DNA from: Rhodopseudomonas palustris | GTDB taxonomy: Bacteria; Pseudomonadota; Alphaproteobacteria; Rhizobiales; Xanthobacteraceae | DNA length: 64,000 nucleotides | Reading direction: 5' to 3' | Assembly: GCF_034479375.1 (NCBI RefSeq) | Contig: NZ_CP140155.1 | Location: forward strand, 2,418,001 to 2,482,000 | Shown: positions 1 to 9,776 of the stretch, one piece after another | Layout: the number at the start of each line of letters is the position of its first letter | Numbering within the stretch: the first letter of the stretch is position 1 | Notes under the pieces: generated by a model | The model's input: only the letters and a program-made list of their open reading frames with translations | Told to the model about the DNA's origin: nothing | The model's database searches: none | Program-made: the position numbers and the translations under genes

Positions 1-6
1 GTATGG

Positions 7-26
7 GTCCCCGCCTGCGCGGGGAC
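7..26. repeat. Short GC-rich hairpin, edge of a dispersed repeat
   Basis: GTCCCCGC and GCGGGGAC form a perfect 8-bp stem around a 4-base loop. It looks like the end of one of the dispersed palindromic elements of this genome, cut by the window edge. From 27 to 196 I see no gene. Confidence 0.5.
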
Positions 27-196
27 GACAGGGGATAGGCAGAGCCAAACCGCTGATCGACATCGGGCGGGAACCCATATCCGATCGCTGCGGTCCTCGG
101 GCGACGCCGGACACCGCGGTCCCGCATCTGCGGGGCAGCGCTGCGCGCTGCACCGCGTGCGGGACACGTTTCGTCTGGAGTCGTGCAACCGCGGAT

Positions 197-379
197 TTAC
201 TTCTCCCGCTGATTGCTCGGGATGTCCTTGTATTCGTCGATCTCGGTGCCCTTGCCGTCGAGGCCGCGGCCGGGTGGGCGCTGGGCCTTGTCGCGATTGC
301 TGAGGATATCGTTCTTGCGCACCTTCTCGTCTTCGAGTTCGGACATGGCGCCCGTTCCACTGCGTTGACCTGCCGGCAT
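197..379 (-). CDS. Small hydrophilic hypothetical protein (60 aa)
   Basis: I do not recognise a function. The start is ATG at 379 (MPAGQRSG) because AAAGGAG lies 6-7 bases upstream; a second Met at residue 12 (MSELEDEK) is possible. The protein is strongly charged, has no membrane segment or cysteine pair, and ends in a Glu/Asp/Lys-rich tail (DEYKDIP), so it is probably soluble and partly disordered. It stands divergently from the PH-domain gene at 500. The open frame continues far upstream of this start, but that part only mirrors the opposite strand. Confidence 0.6.
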   Translation of the reverse strand: MPAGQRSGTGAMSELEDEKVRKNDILSNRDKAQRPPGRGLDGKGTEIDEYKDIPSNQREK

Positions 380-499
380 GACGATCTCCTTTGCGTCGGT
401 TGAGATGACCAACCCGCAGCCGGCCGAAAAGGTCCGGGGCGCGGCTGCGGCCAATGGCGACGTGGTGAACCGGCCGTCGCGCCCGCATGACTTACCGGC

Positions 500-1075
500 A
501 TGGCTTCTGAAACGACGATCCCCGACGCGTTCCGCTCCACGCTGTTCGAAGCGCCGTTGCGGCGCGCGCTCGATGCCGCGCTGCAGCCCGGCGAGCGCGT
601 GCTGTGGCAGGCGCAGCCCGATGCCTATGCGGCGATGATGATGGTGCGGGCGCTGTGGTGGATCGGCGTGCCGTGGCTGGCGCTGGCGCTGCTCGGGCTG
701 TCGCGCGGCTGGCTCGGCGACTGGATCGGCTTGCCGCTGCTGCTCGGAGTCGCGCTGGTGCTGGGGCCGTTCGTCGTCCTGCTGCACCACCTGCATACGC
801 TCTATGTCGTCACCGACCGCCGCGCGCTGATCCTGCGCGCCGGGCTCGGCCGGGACCGCGCGGTGGCCACCGATTTCGGCGCGATGAACCAGCTCGAAGT
901 GCTCGACATCCGCGGCCGCGGCGGCCATCTCAGCTTCGCCTCCCGCGCCTCCACGGCATCGCCCGACACCGACTTCACCGGGCGCTACGGCTTCCGCTTC
1001 CTGCCCGACGTCGCGGCGGCGCGCGGCGCCCTGGAGGCGGCCCGCGGCGCCGCCGGCGCGCACGGGCGCCGCTGA
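500..1075 (+). CDS. Membrane protein with PH-like (YdbS/bPH) domain
   Basis: 191 aa. An amphipathic N-terminus (about 1-40) is followed by two membrane helices (about residues 50-72 and 77-100) and then a beta-rich domain opening with YVVTDRRALIL. That opening is typical of bacterial PH-like domains, which follow a pair of membrane helices and carry a 'vTdrRli' strand. The family has no known enzymatic role; it is thought to act as an anchor or scaffold at the inner membrane. The C-terminus is Ala/Arg/Gly-rich and probably disordered. purB follows 77 bp downstream on the same strand, but I see no evidence that the two share a transcript. Confidence 0.7.
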   Translation: MASETTIPDAFRSTLFEAPLRRALDAALQPGERVLWQAQPDAYAAMMMVRALWWIGVPWLALALLGLSRGWLGDWIGLPLLLGVALVLGPFVVLLHHLHTLYVVTDRRALILRAGLGRDRAVATDFGAMNQLEVLDIRGRGGHLSFASRASTASPDTDFTGRYGFRFLPDVAAARGALEAARGAAGAHGRR

Positions 1076-1152
1076 ACGCGCGGCAATTCGGTGGCCTCCC
1101 CGCCCCCCGTCTGCTAAAGCGCGGCGTAATCCCCCAACACGAAGAGTCTGTG

Positions 1153-2460
<1,308 letters not shown>

Positions 2461-2468
2461 GTATCTCT

Positions 2469-2590
2469 GCTCGTCATTCCGGGGCGCGCGCAGCGCGAAC
2501 CCGGAATCCCGAGCTGTTCATCGCCCCGTCCCAACAACCTCGGGATTTTCCGGGTTCGCTCGCTAGCGCGAGCGCCCCGGAATGACGAGC
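2469..2590. repeat. Dispersed inverted repeat, CGTCATTCCGGGG family
   Basis: The outer arms GCTCGTCATTCCGGGGCGC and its exact complement bound a 122-bp element with further internal palindromes (GCGCGCGC; GCTCGCTAGCGCGAGC). It fills the purB-murI gap and may also end purB transcription. Further copies occur at about 16.6, 20.7, 26.1, 27.8 and 49.2 kb. Confidence 0.85.
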
Positions 2591-2668
2591 AAAGGGCGAG
2601 AACTGCGGGGCGCAGCCATCCCGTTGCGCAGCTACCGAAAACTAACCAAGCTGGACTAGGCTCGCGTC

Positions 2669-3457
2669 GTGGGCATGCATCCGAACATTCTGGTTTTCGA
2701 TTCCGGCCTCGGCGGGCTGACGGTGCTGCGCGAGGTCGTGAAGGTGCGGCCGGATGCGCGCTACGTCTATGTCGGCGACGACGCGTTCTTTCCTTACGGC
2801 CAGCGCAGCGAGGAGGCGGTGATCGGCCGCGTCGTGCCGCTGATCGGCGAATTGATCGCCGCGCACGCGCCGGACCTCGTGGTGATCGCCTGCAACACCG
2901 CCTCGACCATGACGCTGGCGCCGCTGCGGGCGCGCTATGGGGTGCCGTTCGTCGGCACCGTGCCGGCGATCAAGCCGGCCTGCGCGGCGTCGAAGACCAA
3001 GCGGGTGTCGGTGCTCGGCACCAGCGGCACGGTGCGGCTGGAATATACCCGCGCGCTGATCCGCGATTTCGCCGGCGGCTGCGACGTCAATCTGGTCGGC
3101 TCGGTGCATCTGGCCGCGCTGGCCGAAGCCGCGCTCGGCGGCGCGGACGTGCCGGACGAGGCGATCCGGGCCGAGATCGCGCCCTGCTTCGTCGCCGGCG
3201 ACGGCGGCCGCACCGACAGCATCGTGCTCGCCTGCACGCATTATCCGCTGCTGCTCGACCGGCTGGTGCGGCTGGCGCCGTGGCCGGTGGACTGGATCGA
3301 CCCGGCGCCGGCGATCGCCCGGCGGGTGGCCACGCTGCTCGGCCCGGGTTCCGGCCATGGCGACGATCCCCGGGTCCAGATGGTATTCACGTCCGGACGG
3401 CCGCACCGCATCGCCGCGACCATTTCGCCGTATTTTGGCGGCCACATTTCAGCCTGA
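2669..3457 (+). CDS. murI: Glutamate racemase
   Basis: Converts L-glutamate to D-glutamate for peptidoglycan; a cytosolic, cofactor-independent racemase. 262 aa from GTG 2669 (ATG at 2675 is an alternative). The two catalytic cysteines are in their standard settings: Cys75 in ACNTAST and Cys189 in ACTHYPLL. The N-terminal FDSGLGG (Asp11, Ser12) and the PYGQRS segment are family hallmarks. The sequence is complete and shows no oddities. Confidence 0.96.
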   Translation: MGMHPNILVFDSGLGGLTVLREVVKVRPDARYVYVGDDAFFPYGQRSEEAVIGRVVPLIGELIAAHAPDLVVIACNTASTMTLAPLRARYGVPFVGTVPAIKPACAASKTKRVSVLGTSGTVRLEYTRALIRDFAGGCDVNLVGSVHLAALAEAALGGADVPDEAIRAEIAPCFVAGDGGRTDSIVLACTHYPLLLDRLVRLAPWPVDWIDPAPAIARRVATLLGPGSGHGDDPRVQMVFTSGRPHRIAATISPYFGGHISA

Positions 3458-3511
3458 ATGCTTTCCGCCGTGCGCCCATGCTGCTAGTTTCGCAGGCAGG
3501 GAGGAGCCGCA

Positions 3512-3898
3512 ATGACTACAAGAACCGTGATCGCTCTTGCTTTCGTCGCGCTCGCCGGCGCCGCTTTCGCCCAGCAGCCGGGCGGAATCAAGCGGACGCC
3601 GCTGCAAAAGGTCGAGTTCCCCGACGGTTTCGTCACGATCAGCGGTCTTGCGGAACTTCCGCCGGGCGGCAGCATTGGCCGCCACACCCACCCCGGGATC
3701 GAGACCGGGTATCTGCTGGAAGGTGAAGCTGTGATGAGCATCGACGGCCAGGCCGACAAACACCTCAAGGCCGGCGATTCCTATGCGATCCCCGCGGGCG
3801 TCGTGCACGATGCCAGGGTCCACGGCGACAAGGGCGCCAAGGTGATGGCGGTCTGGGTGGTCGACAAGACCAAGCCGCTCGCGACGCCGGCGCCATAG
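3512..3898 (+). CDS. Secreted single-domain cupin
   Basis: 128 aa with a signal peptide (hydrophobic 5-20, probable cleavage after AFA). One cupin barrel follows: motif 1 is GGSIGRHTHPGIETGYLLEGE, with His, His and Glu as metal ligands, and motif 2 is GDSYAIPAGVVHDARV with the fourth His. The protein is therefore a small periplasmic metal-binding cupin. Cupins of this kind have many activities and I cannot name a substrate. It ends 3 bp before the next gene and is likely co-transcribed with it. Confidence 0.8.
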   Translation: MTTRTVIALAFVALAGAAFAQQPGGIKRTPLQKVEFPDGFVTISGLAELPPGGSIGRHTHPGIETGYLLEGEAVMSIDGQADKHLKAGDSYAIPAGVVHDARVHGDKGAKVMAVWVVDKTKPLATPAP

Positions 3899-3901
3899 CC
3901 C

Positions 3902-4684
3902 GTGCGCGGAACCATTCGACGCATACCGCTGGGTCGGCGGCTGGTCGCCGACCTGATGTGGGCCTCCCAAGGCGTGCCGCTGATCACCTATCAGCGCCGG
4001 CTGGATCTGCGGCCGATGGCCCAGGCGCGCGCGCGGCTGACCTCGCCGCCGGGCTTCGCCGCGATCATCGCCAAGGCGTTCGCGCTGGTGGCGCGGGAGC
4101 AGCCGGTGCTGCGCACGCTGGTGATGGATTTCCCGTGGCCGCATTTCTACGAGCTGCCGCGCAGCGTCGCGGTGATCGCGATCGCGCGGCAGATCAACGG
4201 CGAGGACAGCGTTCTGGCGCAAAAACTGGTCGCGCCCGACGAATTGTCGCTGGCCTGCGTCGATGGCCTGATCCGCGAGGCGCAATCCGCGCCGGTCGAC
4301 CAGGTGCCGATGTTCCGCAAGCTGATGCGGATCTGCGCGCTGCCGTTGCCGCTGCGGCGGTTCATCTGGTGGGGCGGGCTGTCGCTGGCCCGGCAGCGGG
4401 CCAATTATTTCGGCAGCTTCGGGCTGTCCTCGGTGTCGGCGATCGCCGCCGGCGACCTCTACCCGATCAGCCCCGGCCCCTACATGCTGAGCTTCGGCCG
4501 GCTCGACGACGACGGCGGCCTCGACATGGTGATCCGATTCGACCACCGCCTGATCGACGCCGCCCCGATCGCCCGGTTCATGACCCGGCTCGAACAGGTG
4601 CTGAACACCGCCATCGCCGGCGAATTGCAGGCGATGCACGGCACCCAGGCGGCCAAGCCGCCGGTCCGGGTGGTGCGGGGATAG
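3902..4684 (+). CDS. Stand-alone CoA-acyltransferase-fold protein (2-oxoacid dehydrogenase E2-like)
   Basis: 260 aa from GTG 3902. The C-terminal FDHRLIDAAPIARFM resembles the catalytic DHRxxDG region of E2 acyltransferases and chloramphenicol acetyltransferase; His and Asp are kept. There is no lipoyl domain, so it is not a dehydrogenase core subunit. The central part has paired Trp and Pro-rich segments (FPWPHFYELPR). Its substrate is unknown. It follows the secreted cupin with a 3-bp gap; a promoter and hairpin for rpsD begin 35 bp after its stop. The family call rests on the C-terminal motif only. Confidence 0.6.
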   Translation: MRGTIRRIPLGRRLVADLMWASQGVPLITYQRRLDLRPMAQARARLTSPPGFAAIIAKAFALVAREQPVLRTLVMDFPWPHFYELPRSVAVIAIARQINGEDSVLAQKLVAPDELSLACVDGLIREAQSAPVDQVPMFRKLMRICALPLPLRRFIWWGGLSLARQRANYFGSFGLSSVSAIAAGDLYPISPGPYMLSFGRLDDDGGLDMVIRFDHRLIDAAPIARFMTRLEQVLNTAIAGELQAMHGTQAAKPPVRVVRG

Positions 4685-4718
4685 GCGCCGAAGGCGGCCT
4701 TTCCAGCCCCCGGCCGAA

Positions 4719-4747
4719 TTGACATCCCCCCGGTTTCTCCCTAGAAA
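4719..4747 (+). promoter_or_regulatory. Sigma-70 promoter for rpsD
   Basis: TTGACA (4719-4724), a 17-bp spacer and TAGAAA (4742-4747) make a near-consensus promoter. Transcription would begin near 4754, giving a leader of about 145 nt before rpsD. Confidence 0.75.
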
Positions 4748-4756
4748 GCGGCCAAC

Positions 4757-4898
4757 AGCGCGGGCCTTTCGGCCCGCGTTGTGTTTCGCGACCCGTGGTC
4801 CACCCCTCTCGAGCTTTGGGGCCGGGCCTGTCGGCGGCGGGAATTTTCCGGCCGCACAGGAGGGCGCGTCTCCTCATCCATGATCAACCGAGGACGCG
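4757..4898 (+). promoter_or_regulatory. Structured 5' leader of rpsD
   Basis: Three stems can be drawn. CGCGGGCC/GGCCCGCG (4759-4778) is followed by TTGTGTTT. A second GGCCGG/CCGGCC stem lies in the middle, and AGGAG/CTCCT lies just before the gene. The first stem looks like an intrinsic terminator but sits almost at the predicted transcript 5' end, so it may instead end the upstream operon or stabilise the rpsD mRNA. S4 autoregulation through a leader is known in other bacteria; here it is only a suggestion. Confidence 0.45.
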
Positions 4899-5516
4899 AT
4901 GACAAAGCGCAGTGAAGCCAAGTATAAAATCGACCGCCGGATGGGCCAGAACATCTGGGGCCGCCCGAAGAGCCCGGTCAACCGCCGCGAATACGGCCCC
5001 GGCCAGCACGGCCAGCGCCGCAAGGGCAAGCTCTCCGACTTCGGCGTGCAGCTCCGCGCCAAGCAGAAGCTCAAGGGCTATTACGCCAATATTTCCGAGC
5101 GCCAGTTCCATTCGATCTATGTCGAGGCGACCCGCCTCAAGGGCGATTCGGGCGAGAACCTGATCGGCCTCTTGGAGCGCCGGCTCGACACCGTGGTGTA
5201 CCGCGCCAAATTCGTCTCGACGATGTTCGCGGCGCGCCAGTTCATCAATCACGGCCACGTCAAGGTCAACGGCAAGCGCGTCAACATCTCGAGCTACAAG
5301 GTTCGGGTCGGCGACCTGATCGAGGTCAAGGAAGCCTCGAAGCAGCTCGCCTTCGTGCTCGAAGCCAGCCAGCTCGCCGAGCGCGACGTGCCGGACTACA
5401 TCGAGGTCGACCACGGCAAGATGACCGCCAAGTTCGGGCGCATCCCGGCTTTGTCCGACGTGCCCTTCGCGGTTCAGATGGAGCCGCATCTGATCGTCGA
5501 ATTCTATTCGCGCTGA
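4899..5516 (+). CDS. rpsD: 30S ribosomal protein S4
   Basis: 205 aa, full length. S4 is a primary 16S rRNA-binding protein that nucleates 30S assembly. The N-terminal [16 protein letters not shown] and the [16 protein letters not shown] region are alphaproteobacterial S4; the S4 RNA-binding domain (about residues 95-155) carries [18 protein letters not shown]. The start is supported by GAGGA upstream. It stands alone here, away from the alpha operon, with its own promoter, leader and strong terminator. Confidence 0.98.
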   Translation: MTKRSEAKYKIDRRMGQNIWGRPKSPVNRREYGPGQHGQRRKGKLSDFGVQLRAKQKLKGYYANISERQFHSIYVEATRLKGDSGENLIGLLERRLDTVVYRAKFVSTMFAARQFINHGHVKVNGKRVNISSYKVRVGDLIEVKEASKQLAFVLEASQLAERDVPDYIEVDHGKMTAKFGRIPALSDVPFAVQMEPHLIVEFYSR

Positions 5517-5571
5517 TCGCTGCGCGAGACTGCTTTCTTCGTACTGATTGCTGCTCAGTCCGATGCATCGA

Positions 5572-5600
5572 GGCCCCGGTTCGCCGGGGCCTTTTTGTTT
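5572..5600 (+). terminator. Rho-independent terminator of rpsD
   Basis: GGCCCCGG/CCGGGGCC stem with a TTCG-type loop, followed by TTTTTGTTT. Confidence 0.9.
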
Positions 5601-5632
5601 GGCGGATTCTTGTTCGCGGCCGCTGCGAGGAT

Positions 5633-5780
5633 CACCCTCCCCTGGAGGGGGAGGGTCGCTCGCGCAGCGAGCGGGGTGGGGTGGCGAAGAGTTCATCCGC
5701 CGTGCCCGCGGCTCACCCCACCCCGACGGGCACCGCGCTACGCGCGCTACCCGCCGACCCTCCCCCTCCAGGGGAGGGTG
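5633..5780. repeat. Dispersed inverted repeat, CACCCTCCCC family
   Basis: CACCCTCCCCTGGAGGGGGAGGGT at the left is mirrored by CCCTCCCCCTCCAGGGGAGGGTG at the right, with inner GCTCGCGCAGCGAGC and CCCCACCCC arms. A related element is at 30219. The stretch from 5601 to 5941 holds no convincing gene besides this. Confidence 0.8.
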
Positions 5781-5941
5781 AAGAGAGCTCCGGTGAAACC
5801 GTCGAGTTCCTGCTGTAGCCCGGCCGCGCGCGGGGAGAGGTGAGCGCGGCGCGCTGTGCAGCGTCCGGGGCACGTGATCGATTATCATCTGCGAGATCCC
5901 GGCCATTCCCCGCTTCGCCGCCGCCGTGTTAGCCTCCAGCC

Positions 5942-7009
5942 ATGTCCTACATCCCTCCCCGCCCCGATCCGCAGGCACCTCCGGTGCACATCAATCTGCT
6001 GTCCGACACCCAGACCCGGCCGACGCCGGCGATGCGGGAGGCGATGGCGCGCGCCGCGGTCGGCGACGAACAGACCGGCGACGACCCGACCGTCAATGCG
6101 CTGAACGAGCGCGTCGCCGCCCTGCTCGGCAAGGAAGCCGCGGTGTTCCTGCCGTCCGGCACGATGTGCAACGTCACCGCAACGCTGGCGACCTGCCGGC
6201 CCGGCGACGAGATCGTCGCGCATCGCACCGCGCATATCCTGTCGCGTGAGGGCGGCGCCCATGCGGCGCTCGGCGGCTTCCAGATCACGCCGCTCGACGG
6301 CGACGGCGGGCAGTTCTCGCTGGCCGCGTTCCGCGCGGCATTGCATCCGCGCTCGCGCTACGAGCCGCCGCAGACCATGGTCAGCGTCGAGCAGACCGCC
6401 AATATCGGCGGCGGCACGATCTGGCCCCAGGCCACGCTCGACGCCGTCGCCGCGGCTGGCAAGGCGGCCGGCCTCGCCACCCATATGGACGGCGCGCGGC
6501 TGATGAACGCGGTGGTCGCAACCGGCATCGCGGCGAAGGACATGACCGCCGGCTGGGACTCGGTGTGGATCGATTTCAGCAAGGGCCTCGGCGCGCCGGT
6601 CGGCGCTTCGCTCGCCGGCTCACGCGCCTTCATCGACGAAGTGTGGCGCTGGAAGCAGCGGCTCGGCGGCTCGATGCGGCAGTCCGGAATCATCGCGGCC
6701 GCCTGCAGCTACGCACTCGATCATCACGTCGAGCGCCTGGCGGAGGATCACGCCAATGCGCGGGCGCTGGCCGCGGCGCTGGCGCAGATCGCCGGCGTCG
6801 AGGTGCAGGAGCCGCAGACCAATCTGGTGTTTTTCCGCCCCGACGGCGCCGGTGTGGCCGGCAACGCGATGGTGGCCAAGCTGCGGCAGCGCGGCGTGCT
6901 GCTGGCGATGATGGACGGCCGGATCCGCGCCTGCACGCATCTCGATGTCGGCCGCGCGATGATCGACGAGACGGTCGCGCTGGTGCGGGAGATTCTGCGC
7001 GGGGCCTAA
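5942..7009 (+). CDS. ltaE: Low-specificity threonine aldolase
   Basis: 355 aa, PLP-dependent, fold type I. It cleaves L-threonine or allo-threonine to glycine and acetaldehyde in the cytosol, feeding glycine to the cleavage system encoded further along. Evidence: N-terminal NLLSDTQTRPTPAMREAM, the GKEAAVFLPSGTMCN segment, and PLP-lysine Lys214 in FSKGLGAPVGA. L- versus allo-specificity cannot be read from sequence. ATG 5942 is the first good start. A strong hairpin follows. Confidence 0.9.
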   Translation: MSYIPPRPDPQAPPVHINLLSDTQTRPTPAMREAMARAAVGDEQTGDDPTVNALNERVAALLGKEAAVFLPSGTMCNVTATLATCRPGDEIVAHRTAHILSREGGAHAALGGFQITPLDGDGGQFSLAAFRAALHPRSRYEPPQTMVSVEQTANIGGGTIWPQATLDAVAAAGKAAGLATHMDGARLMNAVVATGIAAKDMTAGWDSVWIDFSKGLGAPVGASLAGSRAFIDEVWRWKQRLGGSMRQSGIIAAACSYALDHHVERLAEDHANARALAAALAQIAGVEVQEPQTNLVFFRPDGAGVAGNAMVAKLRQRGVLLAMMDGRIRACTHLDVGRAMIDETVALVREILRGA

Positions 7010-7013
7010 AACG

Positions 7014-7056
7014 CAACGCGCGCCGCTCGGTGAGCGGCGCGCGTTGATACTTCGTT
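7014..7056. terminator. Bidirectional terminator between convergent genes
   Basis: A 14-bp perfect stem (CAACGCGCGCCGCT and its complement, 7014-7046) is followed by a T-rich stretch. It lies between ltaE and the converging gene that ends at 7093. Confidence 0.8.
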
Positions 7057-7092
7057 TTTCACACGCGCCCCGAGAGCGGCGTGTGAGCAACG

Positions 7093-7389
7093 TCACAGGC
7101 AGATGCGAACGCCGGCAGCGTTGACGACACAGGCGCCCGGACGGCCGCCGCCGCGAACGCGACCACGATCGCCACGCCCGCGACCACGGCCACGGTCATA
7201 ACCGCGACCGCGACCACGGCCCCGACCGCGATCGCCACGATCGCCGCGCTGCGCGGATGCCTCCGTCGTGGATGCACCCGTGATCAGCGCCGTGGCGCCG
7301 ACCAGGCTGAAGCAATAAATGCTGGTGAGAATCGCTGCCGCGAGAACGCGCGACACCAGGCTCTTGCGACCGGGTTGGGTGTAGCTCAT
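7093..7389 (-). CDS. Exported Arg-Gly-rich small protein
   Basis: 98 aa. The start is ATG 7389 (MSYTQPG) because AAAGGA lies 6 bases upstream; a longer in-frame extension lacks a ribosome site. A signal peptide or membrane helix spans about residues 15-40, with possible cleavage after ASA. The mature part is almost only Arg, Gly and Asp (RGDRGDRGRGRG type) and ends with a hydrophobic, two-cysteine tail (GACVVNAAGVRICL). I do not recognise the family. Strong positive charge suggests binding to acidic polymers or membranes at the envelope, which is an inference. Confidence 0.7.
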   Translation of the reverse strand: MSYTQPGRKSLVSRVLAAAILTSIYCFSLVGATALITGASTTEASAQRGDRGDRGRGRGRGRGYDRGRGRGRGDRGRVRGGGRPGACVVNAAGVRICL

Positions 7390-7566
7390 GAGAATCCTTT
7401 CCATTGGGGCCGGGACGGTGGGCCCAAATTGTCGCAGGGTCAATTCCCAACCGGACATTCGGTTCATCGCGATCGGCCGAAACGCAAACTGCCGTGGCGC
7501 GTGCAGTGCACTCTCGACGTCGCTGCGTGGACCGCAGCGAGGCTCGATCAGCCGCCGAAGGCGCGC

Positions 7567-8862
7567 TCAGTCGACCAGCGCCTCGTAAACCAGCTTCTTG
7601 AGTTCGCGCTGGACCGGCTGGCGCTGCGACGGGGTCTGCTCCATCAGCACGAAGAACATCTCCTGCTTCGGGTCGACCACGAAATAACAGCCCGAGGCGC
7701 CGTCCCATTTCAGTTCGCCAATGGAGCCGGGCGGCGGCGGCTTGGCGTTGCCGGGGTCGGTGCGGACGGCAAGGCCGTAGCCGTAACCGAAGCCGTCGCC
7801 GGGGAAATAGAAGTGATCGCGCGCGATGCCGGAATTCGGACCGATATGATCGGTGGTCATCTCCTTGAAGGCCGCTTCGCTGAGATAGCGCTTGCCGTCG
7901 AGTTCGCCCTTGTGCAGCAGCATCCGCACGAACCGGATCACGTCGTTCGGCGTCGAGGTCAGACCGCCACCGCCGGATTCCCATTTCTTGACGATGTCCG
8001 GCCGGCTCGGGCGGCCGACGCGGAAATCGGCGTCGTTGGGCATCGGCTGCGCCATCCGCGCTTTCTGCCCGTCCTCCGCCAGATAGTAACGCGTGTCCTT
8101 CATCCCGAGCGGATCGAACAGCTTCTCTTTCTGATACTCGTAGAACGGCTTGCCCGACGCCACTTCGATGACGCGGCCGAGCACCTCGTAGGAATTGCCG
8201 TAGTCCCACAGCGTGCCGGGCTGCTCCTGCAGCGGCACTTTGGCGATGCGGTCGGCGAATTCGGCGTTGCTGGGGTCGCCGTCGTAGATCTTGGCGGCGG
8301 CGATCGCCTTGCGCACCAGATTGTCGCCGTAGAAGCCGTAGGTGATGCCCGACGTGTGCAGCAGCAGGTCGCTGATTTTGATCGGCCGCTTCAGCGTCTC
8401 GAAATCGAGATACTTCTCGCCGTTGTCGCGCGTCTTCTCGACGCCGACCTTGGTCTCGGCGAAGGCCGGAATGTACTTCGACACCGGGTCGTCGAGCTTC
8501 AGCTTGCCGTCGTCGACCAGCATCATCACCGCGAAGGCGGTGAACGGCTTGGTCAGCGAGGCCAGCCGGAAGATGGTGTCGTCGGTCATCGGCGCTTTCG
8601 TCGCGACGTCGTGCACGCCAAAATACTTCTGATACACCGGCTTGCCGCGCTGCTCGATATACACCACCGCGCCGGGGATCTTGCCCTCGGCGATGATCTT
8701 GTCGAAGAACGCGTCGATGTGCGCGAGCTTGGCCTGCGAGAATTGCGCGCCGGGCGGCGGGTCGAAGGTTCCTTCCGCGGCCGCCGGGCCCGACGCCTGT
8801 CCGGCGGCGAACGCGACCAGCGCTCCAGCAAACAGCGTTCGCGCGGCACGATGCAAGATCAT
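7567..8862 (-). CDS. Periplasmic serine hydrolase, beta-lactamase/class C esterase family
   Basis: 431 aa with an N-terminal signal peptide (about 1-29, Ala-rich cleavage region). The active-site motif SLTK is at 102-105 and the second motif YGN at 221-223, both as in class C beta-lactamases, DD-peptidases and EstB-type esterases. The third motif is likely in the C-terminal GELKWDGASG region, where KTG is replaced. That pattern is typical of the broad esterase/peptidase family, not of a resistance enzyme, and the substrate is unknown. GGGAGG stands 6 bases before ATG 8862. Confidence 0.85.
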   Translation of the reverse strand: MILHRAARTLFAGALVAFAAGQASGPAAAEGTFDPPPGAQFSQAKLAHIDAFFDKIIAEGKIPGAVVYIEQRGKPVYQKYFGVHDVATKAPMTDDTIFRLASLTKPFTAFAVMMLVDDGKLKLDDPVSKYIPAFAETKVGVEKTRDNGEKYLDFETLKRPIKISDLLLHTSGITYGFYGDNLVRKAIAAAKIYDGDPSNAEFADRIAKVPLQEQPGTLWDYGNSYEVLGRVIEVASGKPFYEYQKEKLFDPLGMKDTRYYLAEDGQKARMAQPMPNDADFRVGRPSRPDIVKKWESGGGGLTSTPNDVIRFVRMLLHKGELDGKRYLSEAAFKEMTTDHIGPNSGIARDHFYFPGDGFGYGYGLAVRTDPGNAKPPPPGSIGELKWDGASGCYFVVDPKQEMFFVLMEQTPSQRQPVQRELKKLVYEALVD

Positions 8863-8910
8863 CGGTTCCTCCCGGTTGCTACCGGGACGGATGGTAACGT
8901 TCGCGCGCAG

Positions 8911-9453
8911 CTAATCAAGGGCCCCAGTCAGCGCCGCGCGGTGCAAGGCGGCGCTCGGCGCGGAGAAGCAGCAGAACAGCACCTTGGTCACCGACGGCGC
9001 GCCGGGCAGCGCGTCGATGCAGGCGGCGACCGCGATCGGCGCGGCGCGCTCAGGGGGAAAGCCGTAAATGCCGGTGGAGATCGCCGAAAACGCAACCGAG
9101 GCGAGGCCGTGTTGCTGGCACAGCTCGAGCGCGCGGCGATAGCAGGAGGCGAGCGCTTCGTCCTCGCCGGAATCGCCATCGCGCCAGATCGGGCCGACGG
9201 CATGGATCACATGCCGTGCGGGAAGGTCGTAGCCGCGCGTGATCTTGGCATCGCCGGTGGAACAGCCGTCGAGCTTGCGGCATGCGGCCAGCAATTGCGG
9301 CCCCGCTGCGCGGTGAATCGCGCCGTCCACTCCGCCGCCGCCGAGCAGCGAGCCATTGGCGGCGTTGACGATCGCATCGAGCGAAAGCGTGGTGATGTCG
9401 GCGACGACGACCTCCAGGGTCGCCGCGCCGATCCGGCGTGCGAAGGTGCTCAG
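8911..9453 (-). CDS. Macro domain protein (O-acetyl-ADP-ribose deacetylase type)
   Basis: About 180 aa. It carries the MacroD/YmdB core: [16 protein letters not shown] near the N-terminus, the [14 protein letters not shown] loop, [22 protein letters not shown], and [10 protein letters not shown]. These enzymes remove ADP-ribose or O-acetyl groups in the cytosol. The start is odd. The frame has no ATG, GTG or TTG near the domain start. A CTG (9453-9451) overlaps the grxD stop as CTGA with AAGG 7 bases before it; the only ATG, at 9531, would add 26 residues inside grxD. I give the CTG start as most likely, with translation coupled to grxD. Confidence 0.8.
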   Translation of the reverse strand: MSTFARRIGAATLEVVVADITTLSLDAIVNAANGSLLGGGGVDGAIHRAAGPQLLAACRKLDGCSTGDAKITRGYDLPARHVIHAVGPIWRDGDSGEDEALASCYRRALELCQQHGLASVAFSAISTGIYGFPPERAAPIAVAACIDALPGAPSVTKVLFCCFSAPSAALHRAALTGALD

Positions 9454-9776
9454 GCGGCGGCCTTGATGCCCTTGTCGGTGAACAGCTTCTGCAGTTCGCC
9501 GGCCTGGAACATCTCGCGGATGATATCGCAACCGCCGACGAACTCGCCCTTCACGTAGAGCTGCGGAATCGTCGGCCAGTTCGAGAACTGCTTGATGCCG
9601 TCGCGCAGCTCGGCCGATTCCAGCACGTTGTGGCCCTTATAGGCGACGCCGATGTGATCGAGGATCTGCACCACCTGACCCGAGAAGCCGCACTGCGGAA
9701 ACTGCGGCGTGCCCTTCATGAACAGCACGACGTCGTTGGCCTTCACTTCATTGTCGATGAATTGCTCGATGCTCAT
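9450..9776 (-). CDS. grxD: Monothiol glutaredoxin Grx4/GrxD
   Basis: 108 aa. Monothiol CGFS glutaredoxin that carries a [2Fe-2S] cluster with glutathione and works with BolA proteins in Fe-S transfer and iron sensing. The CGFS site begins at Cys29 in [27 protein letters not shown] is the typical glutathione-binding region. ATG 9776 ([11 protein letters not shown]) is preferred over the longer frame because AAAAGGA is 7 bases upstream. A bolA gene lies 5 kb away in the same orientation. Confidence 0.95.
   Translation of the reverse strand: MSIEQFIDNEVKANDVVLFMKGTPQFPQCGFSGQVVQILDHIGVAYKGHNVLESAELRDGIKQFSNWPTIPQLYVKGEFVGGCDIIREMFQAGELQKLFTDKGIKAAA

Noticed and set aside
4759..4786. Hairpin taken as a plain terminator of the upstream gene
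   Set aside because: Possible, but it lies downstream of a strong promoter, so I list it with the rpsD leader; which role holds is undecided.
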